Positions 33,460 through 44,989 of a stretch of DNA of 64,000 nucleotides are shown here, in pieces. The translations under genes and the position numbers were made by a program. The notes below the pieces were generated by a model that was not told where the DNA came from, searched no databases, and worked only from the letters and a program-made list of their open reading frames with translations. Every line of letters begins with the position of its first letter. Within the stretch, counting starts at the first letter, position 1. The DNA lies in assembly GCF_020360975.1 (NCBI RefSeq), contig NW_025408674.1, positions 868,001 through 932,000 on the forward strand, given 5' to 3'. Source of the stretch: Hirsutella rhossiliensis (Eukaryota; Ascomycota; Sordariomycetes; Hypocreales; Ophiocordycipitaceae).

Positions 33460-34860
33460 AGGGGGGAGGTGCCTTTCGATGATGGGCGGGCACCAGGAAG
33501 ACGCTGGGTTCAGGTGCTCAGGCGGCCGGGAAAGCAGGCCACCGTTTGCCTTGACGGCTACCTGAGCAAGACTTTGCCCACGACGAGGACTCGTGTCATC
33601 GGAGGTTTGCGCGAACCCGATTCGCCGGAGGATATGGGAGACGCTAATTTTTTTCCACCTTTGAAAGGGCAACCGTGCAGCACTTTGTGCTATTTGTACC
33701 ATGGGAGTTTTTCATGTGCGAAGAAATGGGCGACATCAACAGCATCTGGGCGCGGGCGCAAGAGGCGCTGGCTCCGAGAATATCATGTCTCGACGACATC
33801 GTGCCGATATCGTGCGGCTGGTTCGACGATCAGCCGAAGACGCAAAACGCGACGCTAAGCAATGGGCATCCTCATCCGGAGATGCCTATCCGACGGTCGC
33901 ACACGTGGAAGGGGCGGGACGGACGAGGCGGGCGCAGAATCAACAGCGACGTATCAGTCCAAACAGCATCGGAAACGCAACGCAGCTGATCGACGTCGTC
34001 CGAGGTGCACTGGACTCGAATCAGGTGACGGCCAAGTCGCCGGAGCAATGGCGATGATGCAACAGCTCTATCGGTTCCATCGATCAGCGCTTTCCTCGAC
34101 GGCCGAGCTGCAGGCCGCCGTGGTACAGTACTCGAACAAGGGCGAGACGGATAAGCATGTAGGGCGTGTATTTTCCGGGGTCGCACTGCCACCGTAGGAT
34201 CAGGTCAGGGCCACCAAGTCGCAGCAGATGAGTGCCTCGAAAGAGAGGGAGAGGATGATCCAAGGCATACAAAGTATAACCGTGGTCCGAGAAAGCGACT
34301 GCCGTGCTGCGTTGCGGAGGGTCATGGTCGGCTTAGCTGGCTTCGAGGTCGATGTCGAAATGGCGATGGCCGACTTCGACGAGACCGCAGACGACGTAGA
34401 GGCGGGAATGCAGGCTTGGCGGGCAGAGAGTTGGCAACACGGCCGACGCTGAACAAAACGCAGTCGATCGCTTTCCCAATCATATGCTGCCAGCTCGATT
34501 TGATGCGACAAAACGACGGAGGCGAAGTCGGCCAACTCTGCCAGTTCGTCGGTGGCGAGGGCAGGACTGGCAAGTCGCGAATCATCGAGGCATTCGTCGA
34601 GTTGTTCAGTAGGAGGAGCCTTTCGAATCGCCTGCTGATCACGGCGACATCAGGGACTGCCGCAGCGCTCATCAACAGTATCACGATCCACTTCCACCTG
34701 CGGGTTCTCCAAAGACTAAGGGCGGCCGCGAACACGGCCAGAGATCTTGTCGAGTGTGACTGCCAACCAAGCGGACCGGCTCGTCCATGGCCAGTCTCGG
34801 ATGGATTGGCGGGAGAAAGACGCACTGGTCATACCATGCGCCATCTTCGTCAGAACATAT
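33460..34860 (+). pseudogene. Helitron/Pif1-type helicase relic
   Basis: Several frames in order: VCLDGYLSKTL near 33550; QHFVLFVPWEFFMCEE near 33676, like the stretch after the Rep domain in Helitron proteins; ISPNSIGNATQLIDVVRGAL near 33950; RPTLNKTQSIAF near 34438. Walker A GGEGRTGKS follows near 34550, where Arg replaces a Gly, then LLITATSGTAAALINSITIH. It ends just after the Walker B region. It is a separate, older copy than the helicase at 22490. Confidence 0.6.
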
Positions 34861-35017
34861 TTCCATGTTATACCGGGACGCCGATCTATGAGCGGAGAAT
34901 TGTTGCAACGCCGTGGTAGAGTGATGGTGAAGTCAAGAGGTTGGCGGAGGACTGGCATGACTAGATCACCAACTGTTGTAGAGGCGATTGGCGGGGAACG
35001 GGTTGGTCGAGGAAACT

Positions 35018-35281
35018 CGGGGTGTCGCTCCTAGACCCTTCCGCTGCTGCCTGGTGCTCGGCGCCAGCTCACTTTCTGGCTGCAGTGAAGACGATTTTGC
35101 TTACCAAGAAGGGGTTGCAGTCCTTACAGCTCAGTACTACCAAGCAGCCAGAAGCTAGGATGCTGTCAATCGCCCAAGACGAGGACTTGCTGCACTGTTG
35201 TGAAGCCAGAATCGGCCGCAGGTACGGTAACGGGAATCCAGGCACCCATGATGAGCGGAAGGGTCTAGGAGCGACACCCCG
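35018..35281. mobile_element. 264-bp MITE-like element with 28-bp perfect TIRs
   Basis: The ends match perfectly for 28 bp: cggggtgtcgctcctagacc... at 35018-35045 and the complement at 35254-35281. No ORF of note and no obvious target duplication. It may be a non-autonomous DNA transposon or a long hairpin. Confidence 0.7.
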
Positions 35282-36562
35282 CGTTTTCTGTACCCAGCCT
35301 TCTCCCCGAACTTCTCTTTGCGACAGCTGGTAATTTTGTCCTACAGTACCAATCATCCGCCAACCACTCACTTGAGTTCACCATTATTCCGCCATAGGAT
35401 AGAGCCGCTACTAGATGTCCAAAGGCACATGTTCAAAGGCTCATACCGGCGGCACAATCACAACCGCGGCCAGCCAAGTCCCTGCGAGCAGAGTCCCCCT
35501 GCCTGGCCGACCCCTGCCAGAAGTATCGCTTCCCAGAAAATGAGGCAATGACAACGACAATAACGACGACTTCGAAAGCGGTGTCGATACTCAGGCTGAC
35601 AACCCGAGGGCACGGCCCCATCTAAGCTTGAAAGCTCACAGGACGACAGCCTCGCACAAACCAGCAAGCGTCAGGCAGTTGTATTCACCGGCGAACGACG
35701 ATGACACCTCGCGCGAGCCCAGCTGCGTTTCCACTACAAGCGGAGACATGGGAGGCGTTACAATGACTGCCTGGCGGGGCTATAGAGCTTTCCAACCGAT
35801 CAGCGGGAGCAATATTTGCCTTTACAAGTTCCATTATACGTGCTATCTCGCACTGAATGATCGCCTCTTCATTACGCCTGTTGGCCCTAACGGGGCAAGT
35901 ATCTCTCGATACTGGCATGGGTGCAGAGGAGCACGCAGGCCATTGGACCATAGACCGGCCGCCACGTCTGGGAAACAACTTCATCCACTGATCCATCATC
36001 AGTCAGATTGATACCGCTTCACAAAGCCGCAGACGCTTCTGATTGGAGCACATTGTCACCTCATCGTACATCTCTCGGCCCGGAGGCTTGCTAGGCGGAG
36101 CCTACGGCGGTATGGCGGCGAGCCAGTCGTGGACAGCAGTCAGTGCGGCGGGTGGAGGGCTGCCAGCTCAAAGGTATGCTCGGCGATGAATTGCGATGTG
36201 ACGGCGCGGTCTAGAGCTAGCCTCTAGATGGTAGCCAGATACGCCGGACGGAGAATGGCTTGGGGTTCTGGATTTGCGTCTCGTATCACACCGTTTCCGG
36301 GGCTGCCCACAGCGACTCGCATACCCGCAGGAGAACGAAAATAGGCGGAGGTGCCCTAACCACATACATGGCGAAGTTCCATTGCGCCGACATCACAGGA
36401 ACGACATCCGTGTAGGAGAAGATCACGAGATGTCCTTAGGCGAGGGTTTGCCTATAAAGACCATACATTCCGACTCCATGTGTCTTCGTCTCCTCATCCT
36501 ACCTCTACACTATCCTCGTCACGTATTTCCATCCTTCTCCACACTCTCCCGTCCACAGCGCC
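35282..36562. other. No gene recognised upstream of the 317-aa gene
   Basis: ORFs such as 35628-36011 show no domain. The last 120 bp is pyrimidine-rich with a TATA box and is probably the promoter and leader of the gene at 36563. Confidence 0.35.
36453..36458 (+). promoter_or_regulatory. TATA box of the 317-aa gene
   Basis: tataaa 105-110 bp before the ATG at 36563, followed by a pyrimidine-rich leader typical of fungal promoters. Confidence 0.4.
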
Positions 36563-37516
36563 ATGGCAAGTAAAGAAGCAAATAGCGACAAACTCACCGG
36601 CTGGTCAGCCTGGGGCGGAGAGGGTCAATCCGGGCCGAAATATATTCGCGAATACAATGTCGACGACTCCAGTTGTGATCCCGTTTTCGAAGGTCACATC
36701 GAATTGGAAGAACTTACCTATGTGAACGAGGCACTTAAATCCTGCCACATGCCAGCAGACAGTGGAATCGATCATGTCGGCTGTAATGAAACTGCCGCTG
36801 CGAGCACTACTTGTACATGTGGCAGCCTCTTTGCTGTGACGGACCGCAAGATCAGAGACCTTTGCTACAACGAGCACTGCGAAATTCGAAATCAGCTGGC
36901 CGACATCAGCTCTCGTCTCGGCGCCTTAGAAGCTCAACTTGCCAATACCAAACCCGTCTGTCAGGAGTGCCACAGCACCAAGGATCGCAAACGGCATGCC
37001 AAACAGGACCCGCAGCAGCAGCGAGACCAGCCACCTCATGGGCCCGCAGAGCAGGCGCTGGATGACGAACCACGCGCGCGTCGCCGAAGCGGTGGAAGGC
37101 ATCGGAAGACTTGCCCAGAGGGGGCGAGCGGAGCCGCGAAAACAGTGAACAAAGTCAAGCTCTCACGGGTCTGGCTCGGAAATAACCAAGGGAGTGCCCG
37201 CCATGAGTATACGTTGAAAGGCCCAAGAGAGCATGGTGGAGGGGCCGGAGGGCTCTGGAGGTCTGAAACAATCGGGGCCGATACCACGCTGGAAGGAGTA
37301 CATTTTGCGCTGATGACGGACGTTCTTTTTCTTGAAGTCGAGATTAACGGCGGCAGCCACTTTCCCATAACGCTGCAATGGAATGACGAGACCGAAGCCT
37401 TCGAGGGGCAGGATATGCTGAGGGAAATGAATCTCCTCATCGGTTACGACGAGATGTTTGAGATGCTCTGCAACCCCTATCAGGCGTGTAGGGATTGGCG
37501 GGTTTGTCAAGTATGA
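36563..37516 (+). CDS. Hypothetical protein, 317 aa, intact
   Basis: Single-exon frame with a good ATG context (gccATGG). Residues 80-90 contain CTCGS. Residues 95-130 form a short coiled coil (IRNQLADISSRLGALEAQL) followed by C-x2-C (CQECHS). A basic, disordered, Gln/Arg-rich middle (140-190) precedes a globular C-terminal part (230-317). That part includes FALMTDVLFLEVEINGGSHF and ends DWRVCQV. I do not recognise the family. It is the only frame in this region without signs of decay, so it is likely a functional host gene. Confidence 0.6.
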   Translation: MASKEANSDKLTGWSAWGGEGQSGPKYIREYNVDDSSCDPVFEGHIELEELTYVNEALKSCHMPADSGIDHVGCNETAAASTTCTCGSLFAVTDRKIRDLCYNEHCEIRNQLADISSRLGALEAQLANTKPVCQECHSTKDRKRHAKQDPQQQRDQPPHGPAEQALDDEPRARRRSGGRHRKTCPEGASGAAKTVNKVKLSRVWLGNNQGSARHEYTLKGPREHGGGAGGLWRSETIGADTTLEGVHFALMTDVLFLEVEINGGSHFPITLQWNDETEAFEGQDMLREMNLLIGYDEMFEMLCNPYQACRDWRVCQV

Positions 37517-37683
37517 GTACAAGGGATCACAATAGTCTGCTAGAGCCTAGTCGTACTGTACGGTTTGCAACGAGACGCAGCATTTGTTGCAGATACGAGT
37601 GGGATACTACTTTCTGGAAATAGCGCTGGGGCAGAGATCAAGTGACAATATACATGCGCCGGTTGCCGTGAAGCCGTTTTGGG

Positions 37684-37989
37684 TTGGCACAGGATGCCAA
37701 GGAGGTCGCATTCGAGCGTCCAGCCGTGAACATGTTTTGCCGTTCATGGCTATTGCGTTGCGAGGTCAGTAGTCCCACCCTAACCTTCGAACTAGAGGTG
37801 CCGAATCCAGTCACGACAAATAACTTGGCAAGGCAGAATGGTACTTATGTCGCAAGGGCTGTCAGCCGCAGCGACGAGATTCACGACGTCGTCATTAGAC
37901 GGAGCAACCCACCCGCATGCTACAAGTCTGAGTTCGCCTCGAGGGCCATAGATTCAGTGGAAATGGAGCAGGGAGGACATCGTTTATAA
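37684..37989 (+). CDS. Small ORF of unknown function (about 101 aa)
   Basis: Open frame just upstream of the ligase gene with no known motif and no ATG of clear quality. It may be an exon of an unrecognised gene. Confidence 0.2.
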   Translation: MAQDAKEVAFERPAVNMFCRSWLLRCEVSSPTLTFELEVPNPVTTNNLARQNGTYVARAVSRSDEIHDVVIRRSNPPACYKSEFASRAIDSVEMEQGGHRL

Positions 37990-38735
37990 GTTGGATTACG
38001 ACTCCCTCCGCTCATCCCAGAGCTTGTGCTAAGACTCATTCCGTCATACATTCGCCATCCTCTGGTTGAACAGCCCTGGACTACAAATATTCAGCCAATA
38101 TGCCATTTCTGTTGCATCTCTTATGTGAACTCCTCAGTGAACTCGAAAGAAATCACACGAGGTCTTTCAGTATTCAGAAGACCCAGGACTTCGATGTGCG
38201 CAGTCTTGTTGGCTGGTTCGACAAACATGATACAGCCATCCCACGTCTAGGGTCAGAAGCCGTGGCATTCTTGTCATGCCTCTTTCCCGAACGCAGGCCG
38301 GACCGAGTTTTCGGCTTGTCAAAAATTCAGCTCGAAAGGATTGTCCAACAAGCACAATGTCTTGGATCGTCCCGAATGAAGGAGCTACAGATATGGCAAA
38401 CCAGGAACGGCCCGGACTTCGCAACTTGTGTTGAGCGCGTTATGGCTATAACGGACTGCGAACCAAGGATGGGTCCGAAAGTGACTCTGCAAGAACTTGA
38501 CGATGTGCTCGATCGGATTGCAGCCTTCTCACCTTTCTCGTCCGCTGATCTGCGAGAAGAAACTGAGCGGAAATACCGTCAACCCTGCAGCAGCTCGGAC
38601 GATCTGCTCATCAGGTTGTTCCGAAGATTGAACAGCTTTGAGGCCAAATGGCTGGTTCGCATGCTATCCAAAAGGCAATTGATATACGGGCCCAACCACT
38701 TTTACGGTGGGCGATAGGGGTCACTGTTGCAAAAC

Positions 38736-39459
38736 TCCCTGTCATTTTCTTTTGGGTTTAGGCGCCCAGCCCCCTGGTCATCCGGATACTTCAGGTCAGC
38801 ATGAGAGTATGTACTGCGGACTAGCAGCGGGCCCGCACGGTCATCCCTCTGCCAGTCTAATTGCCAGTTTGCCGCACCAGTCGTAAAATGGTATCCGGCT
38901 CGCAAACCACTTACACACGTATGGATGCGCATGATGCTGTACCCAAAATTCGTTCCTGAAAAGCTGATCGATATTTTTCCAAGTGAAATCGAGCGAGCGG
39001 CGCGGTGTTTTCGCCAACAACTTTACTTTGGTATTGTCGCGGCCCGAAGACAGCGACAATACCAAAGACAAAGACGGCGAATATCGCCAAGTCCTCCCTG
39101 GATGACGCTGGGAACTTGTGAAAGCCGGGCCCTACAGACAAAGAATGCAAATACACACGAGAGTTTGAGGTCTTCTGCTATACGGTGCCGAGTTGAAACT
39201 TTGGACTTTAATGTTTCCACTTCCTCCTGGCCACCACAGCTGTGTTCAGTTTTCATCCTAACGTTCATAGGAGTAACTGGGACGAGGAGCGGCGCCATGA
39301 GGCAGCAGAGGATTACCGCAGTAATCCCGCTACTGGTCAGCACCGGACTAGCGTTGAAGTCTCTTGCTAAGCCTGGCGATCTTCATTCGCCATGGCAAGG
39401 GGATATTGTTCTGTAACTATTCTGCTTATATTAAAATCCCGTTTCCGAGTCCGATCCTA
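38736..39459. other. Element B subterminal non-coding region with a hairpin
   Basis: No supported gene. A perfect 15-bp inverted repeat (ctttggtattgtcgc at 39026-39040, complement at 39053-39067) with a 12-nt loop could form a hairpin and serve as a transposase or regulatory site. Confidence 0.45.
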
Positions 39460-40100
39460 TTTGTCCTCCTTTTCCCCTGGTTCTACCTCTTCTCCTCAAC
39501 CGAAATGGGCCTCCACAGATTCCCCTGAGCATGTCTACTGCGTCCAAGCCGGACAGAAGCACTATGACCTCTTCACTACCATATACGTTGGCGCGAACTA
39601 TTGCGGCCGTTGCGGCTTGGCCAACCCCTTTCGGCCGCAGCGTCGGGCCAGGTCTAAAACTCCGGCACTTCCTGGCCCATATGATGAGGTGGTCGAGGTC
39701 GAGGACTCTCCGCCACGGCCAGTCAGTCCAGCAAGTCAGCTGCTGCGTGACAGACTGAAACCAGTGTCATCCATCGGCGTTGGACACGCCGCCCAACTAC
39801 TCCCAATGAAGTTGCTGGTACCGGTGCGATGAATACACGGGCACGCATACCTCCCTTCGAGGCGTCAAGCAATCCCCAGTTCATGACCGTCGCATCAACG
39901 GCCAGTCGAGCCATTCAAAACTCCAAAGGCAGCACCAGGAAGCCTGCGAGGCAACGAACTGGCTACCAGTGGGTCCATGTAAGCCTGCTGCTTGTGAGTT
40001 TGGAGACCAGGTACTTCAACGGGCTTGCAGTGGAGGTTCCAGAGACGGTGCTGCCTCTGAAGGATACGGTGATCAAGTTTCCTCGGCAGATCTACTGACT
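39460..40100 (+). CDS. Element B plus-strand ORFs, unknown product
   Basis: Overlapping frames: one around 39500-39800 with YVGANYCGRCGLANPF and an acidic Pro-rich stretch, and another at 39829-40098 with RYFNGLAVEVPETVLPLKDT. A pyrimidine-rich leader precedes them. They may be exons of one gene running into the next entry. Intron borders are unclear and I do not recognise the family. Confidence 0.35.
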
Positions 40101-40260
40101 TGGCCTCGTTCACCGAGACTTTATTCGATCACCTCCGTCCGCTTCCGCCCACGATCGATCCTGCCAATAAAGATCTCTGAACCTTTCTTACGCTTCGACC
40201 TTCTCTGGCAAGAAAATCGTTACCGTTCCAAACACCGACAAGTACACGACACCGTCAAGC

Positions 40261-40860
40261 ATGCTCGCATCGGGGCACTTTTCGAACAACCAAGCAGGGC
40301 AGTTGAAGGTGCTAGTCGTTCTGACATCCACGGATGTGGTTGATAAGCAGGAGCCGGTCACACCGTTGAGGCCAGATCAATGCTCGACGCCAGTCAAGGA
40401 AGACAAGAAACGGAGGGTCAAGCAAGAAGACATAAGCCCAGCCTCTAGACGCAAGAAGCGCGTTAAGCAAGAGGAGCAAGTCAAGGAAGAGATACGCGTC
40501 AAGATTAAGCACGAAGAGCCCGTTTCAACTTCATCCTGCCAGAGCCCGACACGCGACGAGCTTGGATATACTGCCAAAGAAATTGTTGGACATGGGGATG
40601 CGGTAGGCCTTGGTGAGCTGGAAGATCCACTATGCGATTTAGTGTTTGGCAGTGACCCTAGTGGAAAGGTGTATAAAGGCGTGGTGGCCGAAGGAGTCGA
40701 AGTGGACGAAGAAGATAGAGAGGAGGAGACCAGTTTTGTTCCGGAGTTCGTAAGAAACCGAACCAACTCATCAACGAGCCGAGCGCTAACTTCAACAGGT
40801 AAACCCGGAGTCAATTTCCCAAGCCTTCAGGGAAACTCAAACTCGACTGTCCGACACTAA
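40261..40860 (+). CDS. Element B Lys/Glu-rich protein with SUMO-motif cluster
   Basis: A 199-aa frame, possibly the 3' exon of a longer gene, since the upstream frame (SGKKIVTVPNTDKYTTP) is also open. Residues 45-85 carry five hydrophobic-Lys-x-Glu/Asp sites: VKED, VKQE, VKQE, VKEE, IKHE, interleaved with basic clusters (KKRR, RRKKR). Such motifs are consensus sites for SUMO attachment. An acidic region follows at 140-160. The protein might link element B to SUMO-dependent nuclear factors, but this is inference from motifs alone. Confidence 0.4.
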   Translation: MLASGHFSNNQAGQLKVLVVLTSTDVVDKQEPVTPLRPDQCSTPVKEDKKRRVKQEDISPASRRKKRVKQEEQVKEEIRVKIKHEEPVSTSSCQSPTRDELGYTAKEIVGHGDAVGLGELEDPLCDLVFGSDPSGKVYKGVVAEGVEVDEEDREEETSFVPEFVRNRTNSSTSRALTSTGKPGVNFPSLQGNSNSTVRH

Positions 40861-41131
40861 CGCTGCTAAGCGCTTCCTCCAGCTCACTCTACACGCTTCA
40901 AGGGTGCAAAGATCCCTACAACGTTTGCTATTCGATATAGGAAAAGGAAGTATTGACTACTCAGGCTCCCCATTCGAACCATCGCTATCCTCCCGTCATC
41001 ACTTACCGGTATTTTCTCCATGTCGCTTCCTGCTCGTCCTCAAACCCAAGCTCAACAAGTGGCTGCTCTGCTGGTTCCCCATCTCCAAATTCACCTTCTC
41101 GGGCTTGGTTTGCTTGCTCAAGTAATGCTTG

Positions 41132-42682
41132 CTATACGCGCTTAGATTGGTCGACTCGCAAATAAATAGTATGTCTTACATATTCAGCAACGCCTCCAGT
41201 TGGCGCTTTACGGTATGCCAGCGTAGGCTGTCGGCCACTTTCGATATGTTGAATTATCTTATCTCGAAGACCAAGGTAAAAACGCTTGAAAGGTCGCAAC
41301 TTGTCCGGCTCCTGGTGAGTTCCAAGGACTACGTGATCGTAGCCCATTTCAAGGAGAACTTGGCGGCACCAGTTCTTTGTCTCCGGCTCCAAACTCGTGC
41401 TAATGTCAATATCAGCCAACGGCCGCTCCATTTCGTCTAGAATGGAGCGGTCAATCGATACCCCAATTGCATGCCTTGTCTGGGTCGGGGTAATGGTAGT
41501 TCATCCAGGGCTGGCCGTGGACCACATGGGGACGGTTCTTTTGGAGGCGTATCCGATGAAGATTCCACGCCTCCACGAAGTCGAAGAGTTCTCGGCGTAG
41601 TAAGTCTTCGAAGACGGCGTAGATGGAAATCTGATCTTCCAGCATATCGCCGTCGAAGTCCCCGTCCCTGGCGAGTTCTCCAAAGTAGTCTACCCACTGC
41701 CGGGACGAGACATGCAGCATGCGCTCCCACCAACTCTCGATCTTAACGTTCTTCGTACTTGGAGCCGCCTTGTACGAATCCTTTAGTCGATTTCCTTGTT
41801 GGAAAACTTGCCCATGCCATTCCACTCGCCCGTCTGTTGCCAAGACAAAGTTCCAGTGTGCTGCTGCGACCAATGGCGTTTCGCTCCCCCTGTCTGCTTG
41901 CAAATACCATGGCCGAAAGCCGTAGGCGCCACACGCGGCCAAGTACTGCTTCAATACGCTCAAAGCAGTTGTAGCGGAGTGCCAATATAAAACCAGATAA
42001 TGTTGCGCGAGTATGCATCGATTGCTGCATATATCTCGAATCCATACGCCTTGAGCTTGTCGTGACCGTCAATGCACCACTGGTAGTTTGGTCCTGGGAC
42101 AAGAAACTGTCCCTTCTTCCTCCGAAACATCCTTTTCGGAGTTCGACCTCATTTGGGAACATGATTTTGTACATCGCAAAGAGGGTCTCTCGGGACCCAG
42201 AGCTGCTTTTGCTGACGAAGATAAGGCTGGAGAAGGCTTTTGCCATATCCCGAAATGGCATTGGACCGTCGCGTCATCTCGATGATAACCTGTTCTGTCT
42301 TTTCCAGCAACACAAGGCGCTCCTCGTCACTATTGAGCCTGCGTACCCAGCGGCGGTCCGGGTGAAGTCTGATGCGCTTTAGACCTCGTTTCGTGATCGG
42401 CCAGCCTTGTCTTTGTAGCACGCTCAGCGTCTGCTTCTCGGTAAGCCCAACGCGAAAGATCAGGTCACGGATGGTTTCTATCAGCTCTGGAGTTTCTTTG
42501 GTACGGGCTTGCTGGCGCGGGAGACCCCAGTTTGCGATTCGGCGAGAGAGTGTACTGAGATTGACGGCGACATGGTAATGCTTCCGAAGCTTATACTTAA
42601 TCTTGCTTCGCGAGACACCGTTGAGGTATAGATGAGTGATATAGGTACGGTATTGATCGATTGGATTGGGCGGACGTGCCAT
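41132..42682 (-). pseudogene. Integrase-core (DDE) transposase of element B
   Basis: Minus strand, likely start MARPPNPIDQYRTYI at 42682. An N-terminal helix-turn-helix region with a second HTH-like stretch (TLSRRIANWGLPRQQ) lies at 42660-42500. The rve catalytic core follows: WCIDGHDKLKAYGFEIYAAI with the first Asp near 42065, LQADRGSETPL with the second Asp near 41895, and NVKIESWWERM with Glu near 41740. The C-terminal part runs to 41132. Frames shift near 42190, 41985 and 41445. The core resembles the IS3-like integrases of eukaryotic IS3EU elements more than Ginger. Total about 500 aa, consistent with a full-length gene. Confidence 0.65.
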
Positions 42683-42765
42683 TGTTGCCGGTAACGTCGA
42701 AGGGATGGTGATTTTCTTAGTCCTCATGCCAGGAAAAAGGGGGACAGCGATATAAATTGACTTAC

Positions 42766-42964
42766 TGTTGGATCCACCTGTGCACTAGGCACCGATCGCG
42801 CACGTATAACTAATCGACCGCGCTAGTCACGTGCGAGTAAGAGGTGAGACACAGGGAGGAAGGTCTTTGCACACAGTTTGTATGGGACACGTTTCCTAGT
42901 TACACAAGATATAACCAATTGAACCAGTTCGAATAACCTCACTGCAGTGAAGAGCCTGTCCACA
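42766..42964 (+). repeat. 5' LTR
   Basis: 199 bp, starting tgttggatcc and ending gcctgtccaca. It differs from the 3' LTR only by one C in a ttcc/ttccc run. The internal region starts ctgatcagtgtcgcccgg, the place of a primer-binding site; the tRNA is not identified. Confidence 0.95.
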
Positions 42965-43232
42965 CTGATCAGTGTCGCCCGGCAAAGGTGACACAGAACA
43001 GCAAGACGGAAGAGAGCTAACCTATCGTCACGCTCTGCAAAGCGAGCTCCCTGACGGTAGGATAGTTGCTACAACGCGCGGATTGCTACGAAGACTCTGC
43101 ATCAGAGCCCACTCTAGTTATCCAACCGTGCCTAAGCTTTGCTGTCATCAGCGACCCTTAGGCGTGCCCTATCGCACATTGATAACCTCATTGACACCCT
43201 GTGCCCTGTTTCTCAGCACACAGCCTGTCAAT

Positions 43233-44880
43233 ATGTCTGACAATTCATCTGCCGCACTAGCCCCGGCAACAGCCCAGGATACCCCGGCCAACGTGTCTCT
43301 CGAAGACAGGCAACTCGTTGAACGGAACCTGACGATCGTGGAGCCCCCTTCACTCCCGATCAGGCATTTCGACGCGGATTTCTCAACGAACCTATCACCC
43401 AGAGCTCCTCCCTTGTCCACCGCAACAGCTTCTTCTTAGGCTGTGTGGCAACATACACGGTGGATAAACGTAACCACGGAATTGCCCTGCTTGGGGATCT
43501 GTATAACGACTTCACGGGATGGAGCTATGATGACTTCGAACTAATCAACCCACGCCTTAGATCAAGACTCCGGACGCTTCTCAGAATTAGGGGGATCTAT
43601 ATGGGCAAGGCCAACTCTAGCATCTCTCGAGCTTTATGTGGCCTTCTAACAAGTAACGAACTTCCTGAATGGGATGAGAACGAGTTGCTTGGTCAAGAGG
43701 TTGCTGAAAACACCGTGGCATATAAGGTGAAACAGAAGCTGCTCCAAGGAACTGTTAAAGCGGCTATATCGTCACCGGCACCGGTAGTAATCCAGCAGCC
43801 AACTATTACCCGACCGGCGGAACCGGAATCCCTCAGATCATTGAGACCCATCAACCCGCTCAGCAAGAGCCTCAGCATCAATGGCGCGAATCCTCGGTAT
43901 CAGCAGACGCTCCCGTACGGACTACCAACTTCCGAGATGCATACACGAGCATTCCACCTGTTCGATTCGAGAACGAGGAAGTTGAGGCCGATCTCACGAT
44001 TAGATTCATTAAGATATGGGACAAGAAACTAGCCTATACCGGCGAACCATACGATATCTTCGATGACAAGATCCGAAATTCATGAGCGTGTGCCGTCAAG
44101 CAAACATTCCTCCGTCTAAATTCCATGGTGTTTTCCTTCGATTCTGGCCAAGGAAGCTCAGTCCTTCTTTCTACACGAAATCAGCACTGATTTAACCTTC
44201 GCTGAGATGTATCAGAAGATGAAAGAGCACTTTGACACCGAAATCAACCAGAAGATGTATCATACCCACTGGAGCACCCTCACCTTCAGCCGACTTCGGG
44301 CTGAGATGCCCGGTAAGTCATCTGACGAGGTCCTCCAGGCCCTTCTTACGAAATTGCGGCTCTGTAGGAGAGCACTCGGGGATAAGTCTGGCGGCGAAGG
44401 TGGCCTGATCGATGCAACGCTCAGGGCGTGCCGTGGTGTGCCTGAATTCCGACTCGCGATATACTCTCCGCACCTACATTTGAGGGATTGGCATCACAGC
44501 TTCGATCATCGCTATCTGCCATGCAAGATGAACGATCTGAACAACCCAGTGGCCAATATCCCCAAGACCTGGATAGAGGACATGATCAGCACTTCGTGGA
44601 TCGCAAATTTCAGCGAAATTCCGGCGGAACAAGAGGTCAATCACAAAGGCGTCAGCCAAATTGGAAGAAGAAATGCTACGTTTGCGGCAAGGAAGGTTGT
44701 TTCTCAACGAGACATCCTGAAAACGAGAGAAAAGCAGCCAAAGAGAAGTATCTACGAGAGAGAGCTTCCACGGTCAATCTCGTTCGTATGCTATGTTCTT
44801 GGCTGACTATGAAGGGGAATCACAGGATCAGGATGACTCGAGCACCGAGGAATCCGATGATTCTGACTCCTCTGACCCTT
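43233..44880 (+). pseudogene. copia gag region
   Basis: Begins MSDNSSAALAPATAQDTP at 43233 and continues in other frames with VDKRNHGIALLGDLYNDFTG (about 43460) and HTHWSTLTFSRLRAEMPGKS (about 44265). A zinc knuckle-like CYVCGKEGC lies near 44670. It would form the virus-like particle coat and bind RNA. At least three frame changes are present. Confidence 0.7.
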
Positions 44881-44989
44881 ATGAATCGTTCTACGCTGCT
44901 GCGACCTTCTGTCCAACGAAGCTTTCCATCATCGGATCTCTCAGTAGGCATCAAGTTATTCAACAGTGACGAACCCACACAATTCATAC

